The notes under the pieces were generated by a model, which did no database searches, was not told the DNA's origin, and saw nothing but the letters and a program-made list of their open reading frames with translations. A program made the translations under genes and the position numbers. A stretch of DNA of 64,000 bases from Drosophila persimilis (lineage: Eukaryota; Arthropoda; Insecta; Diptera; Drosophilidae): contig NW_020825322.1 in assembly GCF_003286085.1 (NCBI RefSeq), positions 3,100,001 through 3,164,000 on the forward strand, read 5' to 3'. Positions 58,621 through 64,000 of this stretch are shown one piece after another. How positions within the stretch are numbered: position 1 is the first letter of the stretch; each line of letters opens with the position of its first letter.

Positions 58621-59110
58621 CTTTTTAAAGATCCTTACGTTCCCGCGTGACTTTATGAAAGTGAATATAGATCCATTAATCTTTTAGGGAAGATTACTTC
58701 CACCTTTTACCCGCTTTCCTTCGTTTACTTTATACAAGGGCCCTTCCCCTTCCCACTCCCTTTTTTCTTTCTTCTACTTAGGGGAAAGGTGGGTTTTACA
58801 ACTGACAAAAAATCTGTGCCTTTTGCCGAAACATTTCGTGCGAATTTTAAATGCAAACGCAGTTAAATCAATTGCCGGCTGATGGCAGAGTCAACAGGGC
58901 GACCTCTGTTAGTTCAGCAGAGGAAAGGCCAGGAAAAAGGAGGCCATTGAAGAGAAAACAGGACCCCACGTGGCACGTGTACACCTTTGTGGAAACTCTC
59001 GCTCTTCAATTGTCGAGTGGAGGACGACGGCAAACAAATTGACACAGGCGTCAAAGTGAAGTTTCCCCCTTAGGAAAAGCCTTCTTTTCTAGCTCCCCTG
59101 TTAGTTATGC
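58621..59110. other. Spacer with an ATG-started 63-codon frame
   Basis: 58851-59042 (plus) begins MQTQLNQLPADGRVNRATSV and has basic ERPGKRRPLKRKQD. It is codon-like but has no other support. A C/T-rich patch lies at 58740-58780. Confidence 0.3.
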
Positions 59111-59312
59111 TCAAGCTTTCCTTCTCTTCGCCTTCATCGCCACCATCACTTGGTTCAGATTACGCATACGACGCATGTGCCAAGCATTTTTGCGGCTTGA
59201 TTCTTGGATTTGAGCCCTAAGGGCCGATTCATGTGACGACGTCTGCCTCTGTAGCTGTTCTACAGCTTCTTTTGTCTCAAAAATTAAATTGAATGCCTTT
59301 GATTTATTTATT
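59111..59312 (-). CDS. Coiled-coil-like coding exon, unassigned
   Basis: The minus strand is open over about 67 codons ending AKRRKA then TGA at 59111. ETKEAVEQLQRQTSSHESAL, AQIQESSRKNAWHMRRMRNL and NQVMVAMK form one long charged amphipathic helix with heptad spacing. The frame has no early ATG; AAATCAAAG at 59303 is a possible acceptor. Its 5' end overlaps the first exon of the plus-strand MASQWLQS gene, so one of the two may be a shadow. No partner exon was found. Confidence 0.27.
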
Positions 59313-59317
59313 GCGCA

Positions 59318-59633
59318 ATGGCTTCCCAATGGCTACAATCCATGGACACAGGGAAGGAGGAAGTATGTGATATAATCTCTGCCGCGCCACTACTGGAACG
59401 GGTACTCAGTTTGCATCCTTCCGTCTATCCTCTTATTACTTGATGAAACATATTCTGGCTGTTTCCCTACGGCACCTGCCGTTGCATTTCCCTCTCTTTC
59501 TGTCTCTGTTTCTTCCCACCATTCAGACAGGGGCACTAGACTGGAGGAGATAATCAGCCACGTTGAGACTATTATTCGGCTGTCTCGTATCTTAAAAATT
59601 GTGGATGTGGCAGAATCATATCTACATATGTGA
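59318..59633 (+). CDS. Two-exon small helical protein, 65 aa
   Basis: Exon 1 (59318-59408) starts at ATG in good context (GCGCAATGG): MASQWLQSMDTGKEEVCDII, then SAAPLLERVL. Exon 2 (59527-59633) follows an excellent acceptor, a pyrimidine tract TTTCTGTCTCTGTTTCTTCC then ATTCAG: GTRLEEIISHVETIIRLSR, ILKIVDVAESYLHM, TGA. The 118-bp intron joins phase 1 to phase 1 and creates Asn31. The donor (CTCA|GTTTGC) is weak; AT|GTGATA a little upstream is an in-phase alternative that would shorten exon 1. The product would be a single soluble helical, possibly coiled-coil, protein with no signal peptide. No family is recognised. Confidence 0.48.
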
Positions 59634-59901
59634 GATTTTGTAATTTCTATTTAATGAATCTTGTAGATAAAAGAAAAAAATATTAATACGGATGTAGGGG
59701 CACCCGAAAGGGCGCCACAAACGTCTGCCTTTTTTTGCTGTTTCCCCCCCACACTTTTCGTTCACCGCTTTCCACAATTTCCCAGCTGGTTTTGTCTGGC
59801 ACTTGCTGTTGCCCCTTCTCGTGATTGCTGCTGGTGCTCCACATGACACGGTCCTGGTGGGCCGCACATTGCTCAGTTTGGTGGCAGCTGTTAACCCACC
59901 T
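59634..59901. other. Spacer
   Basis: No gene is seen. An A-rich stretch at 59668-59683 lacks a perfect AATAAA. Confidence 0.4.
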
Positions 59902-60574
59902 CTAGGACCTGCTCCGCACCCACACCTCTGTCGGTGGCTGTACTTTTTTTATGTTTTTTTTATTTAAATGGGCGCGAATTTGTTTGCCTCTATTTCGGGT
60001 GGGTTCTTTCACTTCTGCTGCTTTGATTTCACTTTGGATGGCTCCTCCTTGGTGTCTCCCTCGCTGCGTCTCAGTGTGTGTTGAGTGGCACTTGACAAAG
60101 TTATGACACACCCGCAGGTGCGGCCAGAATGCTGGCAATGCGGCAGTGATGGCTTTGAGTATGACGTGTGTGTGGGGGAAGCGAGTAGACCGAGTGCCTG
60201 GAGGACGGTACTTGGGCGACGCTTCTCTAGCTCCAATTGATCCTTTGCATTGCCTGTTCACTTCTTCCACTTGGCCTGGCCTGATCAGAACCCACATTGG
60301 AGGGCTTAGAGTAGATGCAGCTAAGAAAAAGGTCAGGGTTGCAGACCAGTTATTCGAGAACCAGCTGGATACGAAGACTGGGTTCTCTTCTTTTGGTATT
60401 TCAAACAATGAAATTAGTTTTTTGTCCCCCAGTCCACCGAAAAGTATTGCAATCGTATCCTTAACCCTCATGCCTCCAGCCTGGCAGGTATTCGATCCGC
60501 AGTGTTCTAGGGAATTGGTGTCACCCTCTGCAATCAGCAAATGGCCATGGAACCAAGTATTCATAATCATATAG
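59902..60574 (-). CDS. Sense/antisense open-frame pair, doubtful
   Basis: The minus strand is open for 222 codons from an ATG at 60570 (NTWFHGHLLIAEGDTNSLEH, then GGMRVKDTIAILFGGLGDKK). The plus strand is open for 142 codons from ATG 60149 to TAG 60574 (GGRYLGDASLAPIDPLHC, KKKVRVADQLFENQLDTK). Both share the wobble position, so codon bias cannot separate them. 60149-60574 is free of simple repeats and unusually protein-like on both strands, while the minus C-terminus (below 60100) looks like spacer. No family is recognised on either strand. It could be one short exon, a decayed insertion or chance. Confidence 0.18.
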
Positions 60575-62190
60575 ACCCCACAAAGGCATAGACATATGTA
60601 TGCTTGAACTCTATTTGCTAGAATTGCAGCGAAAGCCGACTCATTGCAGAAAGATACACTTTTAATTGAAATAACTTGGTCAAGCCTTTAGTAACCTACA
60701 ATTTCCAGCTAGTCATTTGAGCCATCATTATCCTCATTATCATTTCACCCCCTAATTATAGCCCCCTTTGCCCGGTACATCCATGATCCCATTTTGAAGG
60801 GATGACACAGCAAGCTGGAGGAGTCATTAGCCCGGGAAATATTGATGGCCCCCATTGACTACTCATATATCACAAATGATAAAGCAGCCAAGTACTCGGA
60901 CTCGTACTGGCACATACCGCGGACAGTTTTGAGCCCGGAAAAACGAAAGGCTAATTATTCAACGTCAATTGCGATAAATAATGCAGCAGTGGCAGCAGCA
61001 GAAAAGCGCCAGAAACGAGAGAAGGCTTAGACGCTGGACAATCGATGCCGCATAAGACAGGACAGGCATTAGGGGCCTTCTGCCGCCTTCCTTTTATCCC
61101 TTCGGAGGCGTGACATAATTACGTGAGGATATGGCAGGTATAATGGCAGGGGAATGTGCAGCTCTTGGCATTATTAATTCATCAGAAGGTCCATCAAAAG
61201 ATGGCGGAGCTGGCCACTTCTGGGTGGCTGCGTGGCTGCGTGACTGGGTGACTGGGTGTCTGTGCGGCATGCCACATGTTGCAATGTGTGCGTAATTGCT
61301 GTTAGAAGCGGATGAGACCCTGATGATGATGATGGTCCTTTTTGCATATTTCATCTGCAATGCAAAAAGTTTCTGCATCAAGCAAAGGAGCGGGCTGGCG
61401 CAGGCTTAGAATTTGTCTGGGAGGAAGGTCAAGGAATAAGGCCATCATCTCGACAGAAACACTAACCCACCCCACCCCACCGCACCGGACCGTACCGCAC
61501 CACACCTCAGGTGAAGCAGGGCACCCGTTGCCTCCTCCCTTGGGGAGTTTAAGCGTCGACGCATTTAGCGGCCGCCTCGACGAGTTGTTAAAAATTTTAT
61601 TTCTAAAGTGCTGGAAAATTTCCGACCGCCCACTTGAAGCGCCCCATCGAGCTGATTTCCAGCGAGAATTTGGCCCATGCCCTCTCGTCCAACGCTTAAC
61701 CACAAAGAACTTTTCGCTCCAAAGTCGTTGTGGCAATCAAGTGATGGCGGGACCGACCTGGTCCTCCCCTTCCCTGCCCTGTCCCGCCCTGTCCTGCCCT
61801 GTCCTGCCCTGTCCTGTCCTGCCCGGTGCAGTGCGGTGTGGTTCGGGGCCATGGCTGGAACAGTTCTGGTCTGGGGCCATTTCGGAATGTTGGCTGTGGG
61901 ACCCTGGGCAGGCGTCCTATGTGTGCGCAGGGTGTGGGGTTAGATTCAGCCGTCAGGAGCAGTTTCGTCGGTTCGGCGCTTCAGAATTTTCGGGGCCACG
62001 CTTGACTTTCCTTTTCCCTTTGGCTTTCGCTCCAGCGGACTCTGGGATTTGCGATGCATGTCAGCCTTTTGGAATGGAGTATATCGGCTTGGGTATCCAT
62101 ATATGGATAAATGTACACAGGTGGGTAGTGGATGTATCGCTGAAAACAATAGACAAGAATTGTCATTAATTGATATTAAGAAATTCCAAT
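60575..62190. other. Spacer with tandem repeats and a long chance ORF
   Basis: Poly-purine and GTGACTGGG repeats (61228-61260), a CCGCACC-rich stretch (61470-61507) and a CCTGTCCTGC tandem (61770-61830) are seen. The 275-codon plus frame at 61342-62169 is the longest in the window. It runs through these repeats, starts at TTG, and shows no domain. Confidence 0.5.
61770..61830. repeat. CCCTGTCCTG tandem repeat
   Basis: Repeated CCCTG/TCCTG pentamers over about 60 bp. Confidence 0.85.
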
Positions 62191-62495
62191 TTAGTGTGCA
62201 GTTTTTAGAGTAATTACATTTTCAACAAACGATATAGCTCTTAAATCCACCAGTTTAAACCACCTATTAAACCATATGGAAGGTCCTTCAGCTAGACAAG
62301 AATCCATTGATACTATGATAATCATAAGCTGTAATGAAAGTGCTTGTAATTTATCGAAACGTATGAAAAGCGGAGGACCATTTATCAGCGATAAGTAATT
62401 TGTTGGCAACACCCTTTTCACTTACGGAATACAGGTAACCCAACGTCTAAACCCAACGAAATCTGTCTCCCAACTTTGCGCAAAACCAACGGCAT
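62191..62495 (-). CDS. Two-exon small protein, 73 aa
   Basis: Exon 1 (62495-62426) begins ATG CCG TTG: MPLVLRKVGRQISLGLDVGL, then PVF, and ends at a consensus donor C|GTAAGT in phase 1. An 83-bp intron ends ATTACAAG at 62343. Exon 2 (62342-62191) restores the frame: SLQLMIIIVSMDSCLAEG, PSIWFNRWFKLVDLRAI, SFVENVITLKTAH, TAA. Total length divides exactly by three. LQLMIIIVSMD is a short hydrophobic stretch that could be a weak membrane segment or core helix. The competing acceptor ATTACAG 12 bp further on leads to an early stop. No family is recognised and no AATAAA lies near the stop. Confidence 0.43.
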
Positions 62496-63066
62496 CCCTG
62501 GCCTGGACCCCACACACATAAAACCCCTTCCTTCGTTCTCCCGCTCTGATTCTGGCTCTGGCTCTACTCGTACTTTCACTTTGTTAGCAGTTTACAGCAG
62601 TTTTGAGTGCTGGTTGGTAGTACCACGTTCATATTCATTTATCATTGATAAGAAACATAATCAAGGAAATGAATGAATGGCTGGGTGAGCAAATGAATGA
62701 ATGAGCGACTCGTACACGGACTGAGCCAGCAACAAGGAGAGAGATGGCCCGACTTTTTGGGTTTGTCGGTGAGTCCCGGCCCGGATCCGTGCCTGCTCCT
62801 GCTCCTACGTCCTGACTGAGTGAGTGCAGCGCTAAGCGCAGTTGACTTGCATCCCTTTAGCTTGACTAACGCCATGTGGCAACTGTTTCCAAATATCCCG
62901 CACATCATTCATCTCCAGTCCTCCACCATTCCGCGGTCCTGACTACTTCCCCACACTCCCAGCTGTGTTCAGCTAGTGCCAGAGAGAGTCTCCACCAGTA
63001 CGGGTATCCACCAGCTGAAGAGCCTTTGATTTTGCCACGCCATGCCATATCTACGTATAGAAATAT
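62496..63066. other. Spacer, likely 5' flank of the 73-residue gene
   Basis: GAATGA repeats (62667-62702) and TGGCTCTGGCTC (62552-62563) are seen. No TATA box is evident on the minus strand. Confidence 0.35.
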
Positions 63067-63267
63067 ATGGAAATAAGCATGAGGGTACCTTTTGGTGGTC
63101 TATGGAGTATTCAATTTAAATTTCTAAAAGTAATTTGCGTGTTCAATACATTGTGTTCAGAAGTTATACAAATAAACATCAATTTTGTGCCACAATTTGT
63201 ATTCGTGACACAACAAAATCGAAGAGAGATTAATCGTATACGAACAGGATATGTCTTATATCTTTGA
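63067..63267 (+). CDS. ATG-started 66-codon ORF, doubtful
   Basis: ATG at 63067 opens EISMRVPFGGLWSIQFKFLK, a hydrophobic VICVFNTLCSEVIQI and a basic end (NRREINRIRTGYVLYL), to TGA 63265. The stretch is AT-rich without simple repeats. It could be a small membrane protein, but no other support exists. Confidence 0.2.
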   Translation: MEISMRVPFGGLWSIQFKFLKVICVFNTLCSEVIQININFVPQFVFVTQQNRREINRIRTGYVLYL

Positions 63268-64000
63268 AGATAATTAAAAACTGCAAAATATTGCTATCGA
63301 CTGGTCATTGTTGTCAACTGACAATGCAACACATCGATAAACTAAATGACTTATTAGCTTCCCATTACCTGCAACCTCATTTCGCCATTGTGGCACTGGT
63401 GTCCGTCCATCCATGCAACATTCACGAATGTTAAAACAGGTGAATGGGGAGCGGAGGGGGTAGGGGGCAGGGGGGATAATGGTTCACATGTGCCGCGAAC
63501 TGGTTAAAAGTCAATTAGTCTAATTGCCTAGATGCAATGAGTGTCAATTTTAATGGGCCAGCGCACATGAAAAATCCAAAAACGGGGACGATACCCAGGT
63601 CCAGGTCCACTCTGGATAGGACAGAGGGCCCACCAGGTCAAACTGGGTTTCACTTTTTCGAGCCACTTGGCACAAGGCGGCACTCTGCTACTTATTCTCT
63701 TGCCGTGTCAACGGAAACATAAGCAGAAGTTTTCATCATCACTTTCACTCAAAATCCCAACAAACAACATCAGCATCAACATCAGGACCAACAGAAATAA
63801 ACATAAAATACCCAAGGAACAACAACCAACAACAGCCATAAGCAGTGTTAACAAAAAACAAAAAAAAACACACACAAAAACGAAAGGGAATGAGGCTCCA
63901 AGCGGATAGGATCGAAGCGGCGCATACCCTACAGAAGGCACTAAAAATTAATATAAGTTTGTTCTCAACTAGAATAATCACCATGTTTCGATCCAAGATC
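63268..64000. other. Intergenic DNA to the window end
   Basis: A G-rich run at 63449-63476, ATCAGCATCAACATC near 63768-63783 and A-rich DNA (63848-63885) are seen. No gene is supported. Confidence 0.45.

Noticed and set aside
61342-62169. 275-codon plus-strand frame, longest in the window
   Set aside because: It begins at TTG, runs through CCGCACC and CCTGTCCTGC tandem repeats, encodes Pro/Cys-rich repeat translation and shows no domain.

Overview
The window looks like Drosophila nuclear DNA. It carries degenerate copies of the INE-1/DINE-1 Helitron-like repeat, very dense short tandem repeats ((CA)n, (CT)n, (CATA)n, GAGTAC, CCATCC and similar), AT-rich spacers with AATAAA signals, and exon-like segments separated by 64-118 bp introns with fly-type splice sites. 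The species cannot be fixed from this sequence alone; the obscura group is a guess.

Most of the 64 kb is gene-poor intergenic or long-intron DNA. Many open frames in it are translations of simple repeats and I do not call them genes. Coding evidence clusters at the two ends. At the left end (0.5-5.1 kb, both strands) lie a possible myristoylated micro-ORF, an unassigned basic ORF, an exon-like block, a short SPEF1/CLAMP-type CH-domain gene broken by a one-base frameshift, and on the minus strand a signal-peptide first exon plus an isolated coding-like exon. At the right end (52.3-62.5 kb) lie a short first exon ending in GTAAGT, a possible small secreted peptide, a lysine-rich 77-residue ORF, several coding-like exons, an intact OTU-type cysteine protease ORF (minus strand, 57.3-57.9 kb), a multi-exon minus-strand candidate containing a stop, and two small two-exon genes. 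Isolated candidates also occur at 27.6-27.9 kb (103 residues, minus) and 34.8-35.1 kb (frame interrupted by TAG).

Only two proteins can be assigned to a family from sequence: the CH-domain protein (microtubule binding, expected in sperm flagellum or cilium) and the OTU protease (deubiquitinase fold, triad motifs present). The other candidates are short, lineage-restricted-looking ORFs whose reality rests on codon texture, Kozak context, splice sites and poly(A) signals. No tRNA, rRNA, CRISPR array or intact transposon was recognised. No operon-like cooperation is implied; neighbouring genes are on mixed strands with separate signals.
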